Source of the DNA: Plenodomus lindquistii
Taxonomy: Eukaryota; Ascomycota; Dothideomycetes; Pleosporales; Leptosphaeriaceae
Reading direction: 5' to 3'
NCBI GenBank assembly: GCA_025504975.1
Contig: JANUWI010000006.1
Coordinates: forward strand, 372,001 to 436,000
DNA length: 64,000 nucleotides
In this document: positions 1-11,023 of the stretch, piece after piece
How the letters are laid out: each line of letters opens with the position of its first letter
Position numbering within the stretch: position 1 is the first letter of the stretch
Notes under the pieces: model-generated
What the model was told of the DNA's origin: nothing
Seen by the model: the letters and a program-made list of their open reading frames with translations, nothing else
Database searches by the model: none
Made by a program: the position numbers and the translations under genes

Positions 1-382
1 CCACATGGTTACAGTTGCACATTCACACGTTAAGGATACAATCGACCACAACATTCATGTTTCGTCTCATACATGTCAAATCCTTAATTTCCTTGCCTCG
101 AGGCGGAGCTTGACCGAAAAGGCCCCCATGCATGTTCGCCAATGCAACCGCATGCTATGCAGAATAGATGGCAACAACAAAAGTATCCTATACAAAGACT
201 TGTGATTCGCTCTCGCAGCAAATATTGGCAAGATCACTAACAGGGCGGTGTATCTTCCCACAACACAGCTCACATGAATAATAAGCGCGAAGGAAAATCC
301 AGGGTATCATCATTTCTTCCAGAGTAGAAAGCCCTTGGTAAAGCCGAGGCCCTGTGGTCATAAAGTCATTACCGAAGCAAAA
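1..382. other. Intergenic, no gene seen
   Basis: Left edge of the window, downstream of the stop codon of the UNC93-like gene. Only short unconvincing reading frames are present. It probably holds the 3' UTR of that gene. No RNA gene or repeat was recognised. Confidence 0.5.
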
Positions 383-1953
383 TCAGACCTTTTCAACGTC
401 ATCGTGTGCGAGCGAGAGACGGGTCTTTGGTGCCACTTCTGCAACACTTTCGTCTGTGAAAGCAACGTCCTTCTCGAGCGAGACTGTATCTTCGACTTTC
501 CAGAGGATGACTGGGAGGGCGACAAGCAAACTACCAGCAAGCAGACCCCAATTGGATGCAAACATGTGCATGTAAGGGATCCCCGTGTCATCGAGGCGCC
601 AGGTGATGGCGCTACCGGCGGACTGGATGCCCTTGTAGAAACCAGCAAAATTGGCAAGCTTTCGACCATTGTTGGTCAATGCACCCATGAACCAGTATAC
701 ACATGTCTGCCAAGCGGCATCAGAGAAGCCGTAAAAAGCATACAGGACGAGCGGGCCAGCATATCCGGAATCTGCCCAGTCCTTCTTATTTTCTCCCTGT
801 GCGGCAATGGAAGCACGGTCATAGGTCTTCTGGAACTCGTAACCGCAACCCCAAACAATCATCATGGTCGCGAATAACGCACCCCAAGCTGCCTTAGCAC
901 GTGTCGTTCGGCGAACGCCCTTGATGTCGAGAGCAAAGCCGAAAACATAAGCACCGATGATCTGCATGATGTAGTAGACTACACCGTTGAGCGCACGAGT
1001 ACGGACGTTGAAGTATGCCGAGTTAACTTCAGTAAAATGGTAGGCATAGAACCAATTCGAGGCAAGGAACATGGGGAAGAGTAAGATAACGTAAGGGTCT
1101 GTGAAGAAGGTTTCCCACAGGCCAACGAACTCGGATTTCCACGAGGGATGTTTCATGACAATAACCTTGGAGCCGTCGGCACGAACAACGTCCTTTGCGT
1201 CAACCAGGATCCAGGCAAGGGCGGCCCCACAGAGCGTAAGGACGAGGAAGCCAATGTAGGTGCCGTCGTTGACACCGCCGGCTTTGGTGTTGTGTATGTT
1301 CTGGCCGAGAGGAATCTAGAAGAGTGAGCAATGATTGGTGGGGGAGGGTTGCAATGTGGTCGACTTACCAGGGTTCCAATGACGGCACCCAAGTTGAAGA
1401 TCATCCAGAACCACGAGATGTAGCGGCCTTTGGACGCCTCAGGGGGGTAAGACATCATGATAGCCCCTTGGGCGCACCACAGCAGGCCGGCGCACACACC
1501 GAGGAGGGCGCCTGCAAAGGTGGTGAAGCCCAAATTGGCCGTGTGGTTGAAGCAAAGGTAGGATGCGACATAGACGGAATAGCCGATTCCACCAAAGGAG
1601 AGGGCCGTGCGGATGCCGAGTTTGTTGGTGAAGGTGCCGGCAAAGAAACCAACGACTGCAAAAGTCGAGTACAGGGCCGTATTTGCTTTGTTGTTGGCCG
1701 TGGGGGTGAGCTGGCCGCCGCCGCCCATGCCGTTGAGGGCGTTGAACATGCCCGGGCACAGGAAGCACACAAACGAGACAATGACGAGCTGCACGGGCGG
1801 CGAGGCGAACCAGGGCAGCTTGAAGCCGAGGACGGTGATGCGCCGGTACTTCCACGACCTGGGCAGCTCCAGCGTATTGCTGTCGGTCATGAGCGAGTGC
1901 TCTGGCGAGTTGACATGTTGCGGCAGCGCGTCCTTTTCGGCGGGGGTCGCCAT
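383..1953 (-). CDS. UNC93-like major facilitator membrane protein
   Basis: Polytopic membrane protein of the fungal UNC93-like (DUF895) branch of the MFS; the substrate is unknown. Two exons, 1953-1369 and 1315-383, are joined across a 53-bp GT...AG intron and encode 505 aa, a usual length for the family. The start is the ATG at 1953 (MATPAEKDAL). The frame stays open further upstream, but that part lacks family-like sequence. Hydrophobic segments run from residue about 50 (VQLVIVSFVCFLCPGMFNAL) through the GMGGGGQ loop, LYSTFAVVGFFAG, and C-terminal helices such as YVILLFPMFLASNWFYAY. The tail is polar. The gene is divergent from the glucosamine-6-phosphate deaminase gene over about 1.3 kb. 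Confident of the family, not of the substrate. Confidence 0.88.
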
Positions 1954-3230
1954 GGCTGGCTGGCGATCGCAGAGTCGGAGATGGACGCGACCTGGGAGTT
2001 GGGAGACCGGGGTTGCGTTGCCGAGGCGGATGGAGCCTGGGAGAGAGAGATCTGAGAGAGACAGACACACGGTCAGTAATAAGAGATGCTGCGTGCTCGC
2101 GCTCAGGCCACACGGGCTTCGGTCTGCTCGTCTGGACTCTGGACTCTGGAGCCGGACGATGCTATAATTAAGTGCTTTCACTCGTGGTGAAGGCGAGGGG
2201 CCGCTCCGTTTTAAGCATGGTCCAGCCAGGGTCTCCAAATCTCCTTGGGACTACCCCGATCGGGCCAAACGCGGCAGCCTCTTGCACGCGACACACGCCG
2301 ACCAGGTCGCGCAGCAAAGGAAGAGGAAGATAGCGAGCCTTGACGAATCACGCCCCAGTCGCCGGCTCGCAGCGCCTGTGTACTGTGTACTGTGTAGGTC
2401 CAACATGCACCCCCTCCCTGGTCTGTACCACCACACCTTTTGCGCCCCGACCGGCCCACGCCGTTGGCTGTTGGCTGTTCGCGTCGCCGGCGCTCTTCTC
2501 GAGCGTCGACGCACCAGCTTATCGAGTGCTCTGAAGCCAATGCATACAATTGCAGGGCCCCCGCCTGCTGGACGCCCGACTAATCCTCGCCGGTTCCAGC
2601 CACGCGTGCAACCCTCTCCGCTCGCCACCTTGGTCCAAAATGTAACATCAACGTCGTCGCTCCCACGCCCGGCTATCAAGGCAGTCGGCCTTATCGTTGA
2701 TCGCTGCTATCACCATCGTGGTCGCAATGCACCCGCTCCACGCTGATCCTGATCCTGATCCTGACGCTGACGCTGACACTGACGGCGACGGCTGCTCATG
2801 GCCCACGTCCCGAGTAGGCTCGAGCAGGTGTGGCAAGCCCCGTCATAACTCATGCTGCTGTAGCATGGCAGCCGCCTTGATACGATAGTCATGTTGTACG
2901 ACCATGTTCACCTTGCCGTCCATCGGAGCGTTGGTGGCTCCTGTGACCCACCACGGATGCATCGTCCTTTTCTAGACGGAAGGGGAGTACGGCCGTCAGG
3001 ACGACGTCTTGAGCGAACGTGTTCGAATCCGGCAGCTTGGCCGGTGTTGCGTCGTGACAAAGGAGACCCTGCTGGCTGATGAAGCCTGTGGATTTCCCAT
3101 CATATGTTGTGACAGGACTGACGCAGATTACCTACCCAAACTATTTACACATAAGCTTCTGGCATCTGCTGCAAAGGTGTCATCCAAATCTCCCGAGACG
3201 CCCCTAGGTCTCACAAGCAAACTTCTCATC
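1954..3230. promoter_or_regulatory. Divergent intergenic region with hexamer repeat
   Basis: About 1.3 kb between the divergent UNC93-like and NAG1 genes, presumably holding both promoters and 5' UTRs. It is GC-rich, with short open frames that lack domain content. A 42-bp run of seven hexamers (CTGATC/CTGACG variants) lies at 2743-2784. No gene was recognised. Confidence 0.5.
2743..2784. repeat. Hexanucleotide tandem repeat, 7 units
   Basis: Three CTGATC units are followed by four CTGACR-type units without interruption. It lies in the divergent promoter region between the UNC93-like gene and NAG1. Confidence 0.85.
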
Positions 3231-4580
3231 ATGTACGCCTATGCAATGCCATGTATCAACTATCAGCAGTACGCTTACCGCTTGCAGGCGGCTGATCATC
3301 AGAGACGACCCCCAGGCCGCATCCAAATACATTGCCGACTACATCATTGGTGCTTGGCTTACTCCCTTGCGGGAAGACGCACCTCAGCTAACGCCCATCC
3401 ATAGATCGCATCAAGGCATTTAATCCTACACCAGAGCGACCTTTTGTGCTGGGCTTGCCCACGGGAAGCAGCCCGGTCCTGATCTATCAGCATCTTGTTC
3501 AGCGCCACAAAGCTGGTCAAGTCTCCTTTTGCAATGTCGTCACCTTCAATATGGTATGCAATATACACTGCGGTGTCTACAGCATATCCATGCTTCCAAA
3601 TGTGCCACAAGAAGCAGGTCGAACATGGCTGACCCGATCAGGATGAGTACGTCGGAATTCCACGAGATCATCCGGAGAGCTACCACAGCTTCATGTACGA
3701 GCACTTCTTCTCTCATGTAGATGTGAGGCCCGACAACATCAATATACTCAATGGAAATGCCCCTGATCTTGAGGCCGAGTGCTTCGAGTATGAAGAGAAA
3801 ATCAAGCGGGTCGGCGGAATTGAACTCTTTCTAGGAGGTATCGGTCCAGACGGGCATATTGCTTTCAATGAGCCGGGTTCCAGCCTTCAGTCTCGGACAC
3901 GTGTAAAGACACTCGCGTACGATACGATACTGGCCAACTCTAGGTTCTTCGGGAACAATCTGGATCTAGTGCCGAGAATGGCTCTGACAGTGGGCGTACA
4001 GACTGTGCTCGATGTGAGTCACGTAACTCAGGCTCAGCTCAGCTTGCGACTTGTCTCACATGATACTAGGCGCGAGAAGTTGTCATTGTGATAACTGGCG
4101 CACACAAGGCCCTTGCGCTTCAGAGATGCATAGAGGGCGGTGTGAATCACATGTGGACACTGTCCAGTCTCCAGATGCATCCGCATCCAATGATTGTCGT
4201 CGACGAGGACGCAACGCTGGAGCTGCAAGTCAAGACTGTCAAGGTATGTCACTTCACCCTTGCATGACCCCAGGGTACTGATCCGCGCCCAGTACTTCAA
4301 AAGCATTGAAATGGTAGCCAATGAGCTCGGGTTCCGGCAGAAGCTGCCGCGAAAGCGCGACTCACTTGTGGACGAGGGCACCTTGCTAGTGCCCGAATTA
4401 TCCCAAAGTTGTGGTATCAAACTGGCTGTGCCACAATTCGACATTTCGCGCTCGACGAGTCCGCTTCTGGAGCCAATGAGCGCTCGCCTTGCAGACGAGG
4501 AGGCCAAAGTAATGCGCCCCATGGACGAGCTCGAGGATCAGCCGTCGATTCGCATGAGTGCTCGGGTTGAATCCTACTGA
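3231..4580 (+). CDS. NAG1: Glucosamine-6-phosphate deaminase (isomerase)
   Basis: Converts glucosamine-6-phosphate to fructose-6-phosphate and ammonia in GlcNAc catabolism; cytosolic. Six exons: 3231-3232, 3288-3349, 3405-3553, 3642-4013, 4070-4243 and 4293-4580, giving 348 aa. The joined N-terminus MRLIIRDDPQAAS is the family start. It requires the initiator codon to be assembled from AT in exon 1 and G in exon 2. Visible motifs are LGLPTGSSP (sugar-phosphate loop), FNMDEYVGIP (catalytic Asp) and GPDGHIAFNEPGSS (catalytic His and Glu). About 80 residues beyond the conserved core form a polar tail, longer than the roughly 270-aa bacterial enzyme. The neighbours are not GlcNAc-pathway genes, so this copy is not in a NAG cluster here. 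Confidence 0.93.
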
Positions 4581-4984
4581 GCCATTCACTGGGATCGAAT
4601 AGGGGTGGTATTGTTTGCTTCCGATCAAGATTGGTTACAAAGGCACTTAGTTGTAGATTAGACTGGTTGCGAGGAGAAGCTGTGCGGCATTGACAGGATC
4701 ATGGGCGTAGAAAGCGAGCATATCAGAATGTTGGCTGTCCCGTGTGTATGTGTAGTTATGTAATCAGAGCGCATGTGAAATGACGGGCCAGCCGAGGTCC
4801 CGGGATCTTGATGGGATGCTAGCTTTCCCCAGACTCTGATGACCACCACTACCACCACCACCACAACAGCGACGACGAACGACGACGACGACAACGACAA
4901 CAACGTCAACAACGACATCAACAACACTCCCCCCTCGAGCCATGGTGCCGGGCATCGTCGCACAACCAAGACCAGACGCACACC
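4581..4984. promoter_or_regulatory. Intergenic region with trinucleotide-rich leader
   Basis: Lies between the NAG1 stop and the TMEM135-like start. It holds an ACC/GAC/AAC-rich low-complexity tract at about 4840-4927, close to the start codon and so probably in the promoter or 5' UTR. No gene was seen. Confidence 0.5.
4840..4927. repeat. Trinucleotide-type low-complexity tract (ACC/GAC/AAC)
   Basis: Imperfect 3-bp periodic tract moving from ACC through GAC to AAC units, ending about 58 bp before the start codon of the TMEM135-like gene. Confidence 0.75.
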
Positions 4985-6625
4985 ATGTCGTCCGCCGGCG
5001 CATCGCAGCCACCGCCGCGGTTTGATGCGATATTGCGCAATGCCCTGCGCTGCACCCTCTCGGCCAACGAGTACCAGCTGCTGCACCAACACGTGCTGTC
5101 ACGCGCGCCCATCGTCAAGAAGCGCACCCCTAGCCCGCGGCGGTACGAGGCCATGGTCAAGAGCCCCGAAGACTACAGCGTGGCCGCAGTGCGCGCCTCG
5201 CTGCGCCTGGGCCTGCTGACGTTTGCCGGGCTGCACGGGTGGGAGCTTCTCACCACCCGGCTGCGCGCTCGCCAGGCCGTCACCCGGTAGCATTGCCCGC
5301 CGCCCCCGCTGCGTGACTGGTGCTGACGTCGTAGCAGGAAGCCGCCCCACGTGCCCGTCTGGAAGGCGGCCAACGTGCGCCTCAGCAGCTCGCTCGCCCT
5401 GATCCTCCTCTTCCACCGCCTCCTGCGCCGTGTCTTTGTGCGCATCCGCGAGAGCCTCCTCAGCAATGACGCCAAGTCGTTCCGCCGCCGCAATCCCCGC
5501 ATCTCAACGTCGCTGACCTCTCGCCTGGCGCCCGCCATCGGATCGAGTCTGGCTGGCTTCTTCCTCGCAGTCTGCCCCGCCGACCAGCTGCGCATCACCG
5601 TAGCCATCTACATATTCACGCGCGCTTTGGAGTTTGGCTACAACCACCTCGAAGAGCTCGGCTACTTCAAAGACCGGCCGCATTGGTTTGGAAGCTGGAT
5701 GCTTATGCCCGTTTGCTGTGGTCAATTGCTCCACGCCTTTGTCTTCGATCGCGACTGCTTCCCTGCTGGCATTGGCAACTACATCATGGCCAATTCGCCC
5801 GAATACATTCAAGCGCGGCCCACAGACTATCCGAGCAGTCTGAAATGGCCTGGGACATACGAGATTGTAGATAGTCTGGCAGACATCTCGAAACAGCAAT
5901 GGCCACCATTCGTGTCCCCCATTCTATTCCCCAACAGCGAAACACTACCGAGGAACCTGACATCCATCTCTGCCATCACATCGCCCGCACATCCCGCCAT
6001 CAAGTCGTTGTCCTGTGCTCTACTCCACCCACAGGACCCTTCGTGTCTACGCACCTATGTGCAGTACTGGATCCAGGCCTTCCCCAAAGTGGCTCGCTTC
6101 TTCACCATGTTCTTCGCTGTCATGAGCATTGCGAAATACAAGGCCTTCCTCGACTCCCCTGTCACTGCTCTCAACACTTTAGCCAAGAAGATTCTGCGCA
6201 TGTCGCTATTCATATCTGGCTCAATTGGCACAAGCTGGGGCTCCATTTGTCTGTTTCAAAATGTCTTTCCTCGCACTTTTCTGTCAACCCAGCGTTGGTT
6301 CTTGGGTGGGTTTATTGGTGGCCTGTGGTCTTATCTGGAACGCAAGGGCGGCCGCTCCAACTTCCTCTACTGTTCACGCATGTCCATCGACTCCGTGTGG
6401 AAGGTTGGTGTCAAGAGAGGCTGGTGGAGAGGACTAAAGAATGGGGATGTTCTGCTCTTCGTATTGAGTCTGGCTACGGTCAACGTATTGTATGAGATTG
6501 CGCCACAGTCTGTGAATAGCGGTGTTGCACGCAAGGGTTTGGGGGTGCTGAGGGGTGAAGGCTGGGTGGACAGGGCTGTCGTGGCAGGAGAGGAAAAGAG
6601 TAGCGACTTTGCAGACTCGAATTGA
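4985..6625 (+). CDS. TMEM135-like integral membrane protein
   Basis: Two exons (4985-5286 and 5338-6625, intron 51 bp) encode 529 aa. The protein resembles the fungal transmembrane protein 135 family, whose animal members act in peroxisome and mitochondrial dynamics and lipid metabolism. The first 60 residues are soluble. Several hydrophobic stretches follow, such as LSSSLALILLFHRLL, IGSSLAGFFLAVCP, FGSWMLMPVCCGQLLHAFVF, FFTMFFAVMSIAKY and WFLGGFIGGLWSYLERKG. A conserved internal block contains PSCLRTYVQYW and a histidine-cysteine-rich segment. The split codon (CG|G, Arg) restores the frame to KPPHVPVWKAANVRLSSS. Biochemical function is not known from sequence; the family call is moderately sure. 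Confidence 0.82.
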
Positions 6626-6977
6626 TACGATTGCGGTGTCATGTACAATTGTCTTCACTATCAGATAACACAAACTTTGATGGCCACCCAAACGCAGTGA
6701 TGAAGTTTGTCCAAACAAGATTGAACATATCTGTGTCTATCTTCCTCAGAAGTGTACGCATGCATCGGAGTTCTATTCTCATGCCCGGAGATCTGGTCGC
6801 ACTGCGCACATGTCAAGGAGCCCACAGATGCTTTTCCCATGGAGTAACCCCACCCAGAGTGGGGCACGAGAGCACGAGATTGGCGTCATGTGGGGGTCAC
6901 GTGATGGCGCGCATTACGGAGTTTATCCTATGACCGATTTAACACCAATAATTCTCCCGTCAACGACGACCTACAAC
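6626..6977. promoter_or_regulatory. Intergenic region upstream of SFH5
   Basis: A 352-bp gap between two genes on the + strand. It should hold the 3' UTR of the TMEM135-like gene and the SFH5 promoter. No further gene, repeat or RNA was recognised. Confidence 0.45.
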
Positions 6978-8186
6978 ATGGCAGAGAAGCAGGATCCAGT
7001 CAACGCCGCGCTGCCCGAGGGTACTAGCACCCCAATTGACGCAGGCTTGGAGAAGAAGCCAGAGCCAGGTCTTACTGCCGCGCCAGCCAGCCAAGAAACA
7101 GCACCCAGCGACGAAAAGACTCCAGCAGACGATGCTGCGAAAGGATTTGCCGATCTTTCGGTCGCAGACGATAAAACAACAGAAGAAGTAAAAGCTTCGG
7201 CAATAGTCCCACCGCCTGTTGTTGAGACGCCCGCAGCCGCTGCAACCGCGCCCACAGACGACTCGGTCACAGCGACACAGGGCCTTTTCTGGCCAGAGAC
7301 TGCGCCCGAGCACCCACTTACCAAATTTTATGACGCCTTCGAGGCCCTTGTCAAGGAAGCCGAGCACAACGAGGTCTACGGCATTGAGCTCTCCAAGTCA
7401 AATCCATTCCTTACCAAGCTGATTCTGCAGAAGTTCCTCCGCGCGAACCAGAATGACCTGAATGGGGCCAAAGGACAGCTTCTGGAGACACTCAAGTGGA
7501 GGAAGACATTCGATCCTGTCAAAGCAGCGGGCGAGAGCTTTGAGCGAAGCAAGTTTGACGGCCTAGGATACATTCTCAACGTTGAGGGCGTACCGGGGAG
7601 TCCGAATGCCACTGATGTTGTCACGTTCAACATTTACGGCGCCGTCAAGGACAACAAGGCAACGTTTGGAGACCTCGACGCGTAAGTTTTTCTTGTTCCC
7701 TAGTTCTCGGCATGCAGCAGAACTTCGCGCTGACTATTTCCAACTTGCAGGTTTCTACGCTGGCGTGTTGGACTCATGGAGAAATCCATCCAAGCTCTCA
7801 ACCTGTCCGCCGCCACTAAGCCTATCCCAAATTTCGGGGAAGGCCCTGATCCCTACCAGGGCTTCCAAGTTCACGACTACCTACAGGTCTCCTTCTTACG
7901 CCGCGATCCGCTCGTCAAAACCGCAACCTCCAAGACTATCGAGGTTTTGGGCAAACACTACCCGGAGACTTTGTCGCGCAAGTTCTTCGTCAATGTGCCT
8001 GTGGTCATGGGATGGGTATATACGGCCATGAAGATGGTGGTTGCCAAGGAGACGGCTAAGAAGTTCACCGTCTTGAGCTACGGCAAGGATTTGGCTGGCG
8101 AATTGGGCAAGAATGTGCCCAAGGAGTATGGCGGTGACAAGAGCAGTCTGCAGGAGGTGGGTAAGGCGGTCAAGTTTCTGGACTAG
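6978..8186 (+). CDS. SFH5: SEC14/CRAL-TRIO protein, SFH5 type
   Basis: Two exons (6978-7681 and 7751-8186, intron 69 bp) encode 379 aa. Residues 1 to about 100 are an acidic, Ala/Pro-rich disordered region (MAEKQDPVNAALPEGT...). The CRAL-TRIO-N helices follow (FLTKLILQKFLRANQNDL...WRKTFDP), then the SEC14 lipid-binding fold (VVTFNIYGAVKDN, FVNVPVVMGWVYTAMK, FTVLSYGKDLAGELG). SFH5 proteins are annotated as phosphatidylinositol transfer proteins at the ER and plasma membrane; the yeast protein is reported to bind heme. The motif VHDYLQVS at about 7869-7892 carries a His-x-Tyr pair like the one described as heme-coordinating in yeast Sfh5. The ATG at 6978 is the first in frame after a short leader. 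Confidence 0.9.
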
Positions 8187-9779
8187 AAGTCAAAGACTAG
8201 AGTGGAGATTTTGACAGAGAGGATCGAGCAAGCCCGGGGTGGATGGAGTAATGGCAGTGGATCGACGGCGTGTTTGCTGCAATTTAGCATGCTTCGGCGA
8301 TGACGGTCGCGATATACCCAGTGAGAATGTATTTATCATAAGCAATTGAATTGTTTTTTTTACACATGTAGAGTGACATCACAGTTTGTTATATCCCTAT
8401 CTCACATTGATTCCATAACGCGCGAGCCTATGCAGTAGCAAGGAGATGACAAAAGTATAGAGAGCTATTACATTATAATCTCTACTACTCCTAGAGAAGC
8501 CACGTAATATCTAATCACTCTCGGTAGCGCCTTGGTGCGTTGAAGTGTCAAGGCGAATAGGGTCAATGAGCCTAGCAGCTCAATAAATACGAGCTCCTTC
8601 GTATGAGGGTGCTTATCTCAACCAAAGAATCGGCTATGAATCGTTGCTAGGCGTGGTGTACTTGGATTTTGACACGGCGAAGAAACAGTTGTCTGCACTT
8701 TGCTATTAGTCATCGACAATCTATCAGGAGAGAAACCGAGAACAGCAAGGTGAAAGAGAAGCTCAGCCGAAAGATGAAAAGTCTCGAATGTTTTTTCAAT
8801 CAGTGAGGCGGGCCCCGTCTGAGTTAGCATGAATTGGTGTTCGTCATTGCAGTGGTATAACAAAGAGGAAAATGGTTTCTTACCTGTGCCCTCCAAACAG
8901 TTGCGGGCTGCTGGGTGTTAGCCTGTTGTTGTGGTCACGCAATCAGCTGCACAACAGTCAGCGAAAAGGTTCTGGAAGCGCGTAATTTGAGTAACTGAGG
9001 GAAGATTGTAGCTATTCAGGTAATCGAACTTAGTTAGATCCCCATTGGTAGGTCGGTATTTGATAGTACTTAAGGTTGCTCATCATTGCAGGGGCGTGGA
9101 AGGTGGTGTATAGAGTGTTGTGGTCTAACCTTTTGATGGCCATCGCAGCTCGACGAACCCTGATCCAGCCGCCTTGATGTTGCGTGGAGCCGTCGCACAG
9201 GCGATTGATTGGATGGGAAGAGATTTCGTCGAGCTACGAGACGCGCGATCGCGGCGCCATGCTGTGTCTATGCGACTGGCAGGTTCCGGTCGAAAAGAAT
9301 ACCTAATGCACCTTCACGGCGTTAGCTGTGGCTCTCAAAGTAGATTGGCAGAATGCGCAGGGTTCGTTGAGCAAATCAGTCTTCTCGTTTGGCTTGAGTG
9401 GTCGGATCACCATGTATATGTATGATAGGGGCGACACGAATGTTCATCATTTTGGACAAGAGGGGGGGTTGTGGATGGATACGGGGAGCGACTTACCAAA
9501 AGGTGCTGTTGTGGTGCAGAAGAGAAGCCCGCCGGCCTGAGTTTTGAAGGAAGGGAACTTTTCGCGGACGGCGTTTTGTTTTGCCGGGCGGGCCCATGGT
9601 CCGAGCACCTGCCCCTGCGGCGCCGCGCTCCAAAGTCCAAAGAAAGGCGGCCTAAACGCGCTTGCTGGCCTGCGCTGACCTCCATCTCCACCATCGTCGC
9701 CCAGCTGTCCTGCCACTCACTCGGCCGCCACGCACACGCACACGACCGCGCCGTCTCAATCGCCCGCTGCATCGCTAAC
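8187..9779. other. Intergenic, no gene seen
   Basis: About 1.6 kb between SFH5 and the RRM-protein gene. The left two thirds are more AT-rich, with short frames only. One 92-codon minus-strand frame at 8618-8896 lacks an ATG start and any known domain. The last 300 bp are GC-rich and open in frame with the downstream gene, but lack domain-like sequence and are best read as its promoter and 5' UTR. Confidence 0.45.
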
Positions 9780-10708
9780 ATGGCCGAGACTGCCAACTTC
9801 GCCTCCTTTGTCAAAGATGCGCGGGAAAAGAAGAAGAACGAAGTCCTCGCACAGCAGTTTCTGGGCCGAGGCCGCAAAACAGCAGCATCGGGCGCAGGCC
9901 TCGCCAGCAAGCCCCGCGCCGACTCGCAGAAACCCTCGCTCTTGAGCCGCATCAGCGGCGCCGGCGTGCAAAAGCGCTCTGCGTCGGCGAAGCCCAACCT
10001 GCAGCCCTCGACCAGCATCGACGGCAAGTGGCAGCACGACCTGCACAAGCTCAACAACCCCAGCGGGGCCCCGCCCGCGGGCGGCAGGAATGCACGCCTC
10101 AACCGCACGGCGTCGGCGTCGCAGGTCGATCGCAACAGCCGGACGTACGACAAGTTCGCCTCGGTGCTGAACAAGGGAACCAATGCGCGTGGGGGCGACG
10201 CGCCCGGCTTCAGCATTCGCGGTGTTGCCTCGGGCGGGCCCTACACCGTCATCGCGAGCAACTTTGCGCTTGGTACAACCGCCGCGGACATCGAAGCCGT
10301 CATGTCGCCGGTTGGAGGGGAAACGCTGGGCTGCAGGCTCATCTCTGCGGCGCCCACCGTCATGGTCGAATTGCAGTTCGCCGACAAGCAAGGCGCAGAA
10401 AACGTGATTGCTACATTCAACAATCAGAAGGTAAGCTCATGCCACGAGTACAGAGGTTGGCATCGAACTGACGGCTACTTTAGGCTGATGGCAGGTTACT
10501 CTACGTCTACATGAAGGACGTCCCAGCCAGTACTCATCTCGCCCACTCTCGGCCACCTCCCGCACGCCTTGCGCAGTCGGCTGACGACATGGATATGGAT
10601 ATCGACACAAACGCTGGTGCGCGGGCCGGCAGCTTCCAAGACGGCCGTTTCGGCTTTGGCGAGGGCGGCCGTAGAGACCCGCCTCGAGGACCGCGCCGAC
10701 GATACTAG
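9780..10708 (+). CDS. RRM-fold RNA-binding protein with basic tail
   Basis: Two exons (9780-10430 and 10484-10708, intron 53 bp) encode 291 aa. The N-terminal third is basic and low-complexity (FVKDAREKKKNEVLAQQFLG, then Ser/Ala/Lys-rich). A single divergent RRM-like alpha-beta domain lies at about residues 160-230: TVIASNFALGTTAADIEAVM, VMVELQFADKQGAENVIATF, ADGRLLYVYMK. The C-terminus is Asp/Gly/Arg-rich, ending PPRGPRRRY, an RGG-like tail. This layout resembles fungal nuclear RNA-binding proteins of the Aly/REF type, but I cannot name an orthologue. The start is taken at MAETANFASF because the open frame upstream has no domain-like content. Confidence 0.85.
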
Positions 10709-11023
10709 ACCACGGTCCTTCCTGTCACCCGCTTTAGCACTAATTCAACTTCGATTCTTCATGTACGATACCCTTATAGCGAATGCTGGCTGCGTGCGAA
10801 CCCTTCATGATGGACTTGAAGGCTGCGGTCGCAACAGGCGCCAATTGAGCAAGATGACTAGCAAGTATTTCGCACAAGCTACAAGTTCGGTCACGGTAGG
10901 CGGCGGATGGGACGTGGTACTCTATTATGATTGAGGTAGCATGTCGAACAATGGACTTATTGACACTCCATAGCAAGCAGTGTACCAGTCAAACAGAGTG
11001 ATTCCTCAATTTACTCCTCGCAC
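10709..11023. other. Convergent 3' intergenic region
   Basis: About 315 bp between the convergent stops of the RRM-protein and FGGY kinase genes, probably shared 3' UTR and terminator sequence. Nothing else was recognised. Confidence 0.4.

Noticed and set aside
3000..3050. tRNA-like B box (GTTCGAATCC) near 3027
   Set aside because: No pairing T stem, acceptor stem or A box could be built around it.
8618..8896. 92-codon minus-strand frame as a gene
   Set aside because: No ATG start, no domain and no family-like motif; it is in an AT-richer intergenic region.
9471..9779. N-terminal extension of the RRM protein by about 103 codons
   Set aside because: It begins with a non-ATG codon, is Cys/Arg-rich and without domain features. 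The ATG at 9780 gives a normal start.
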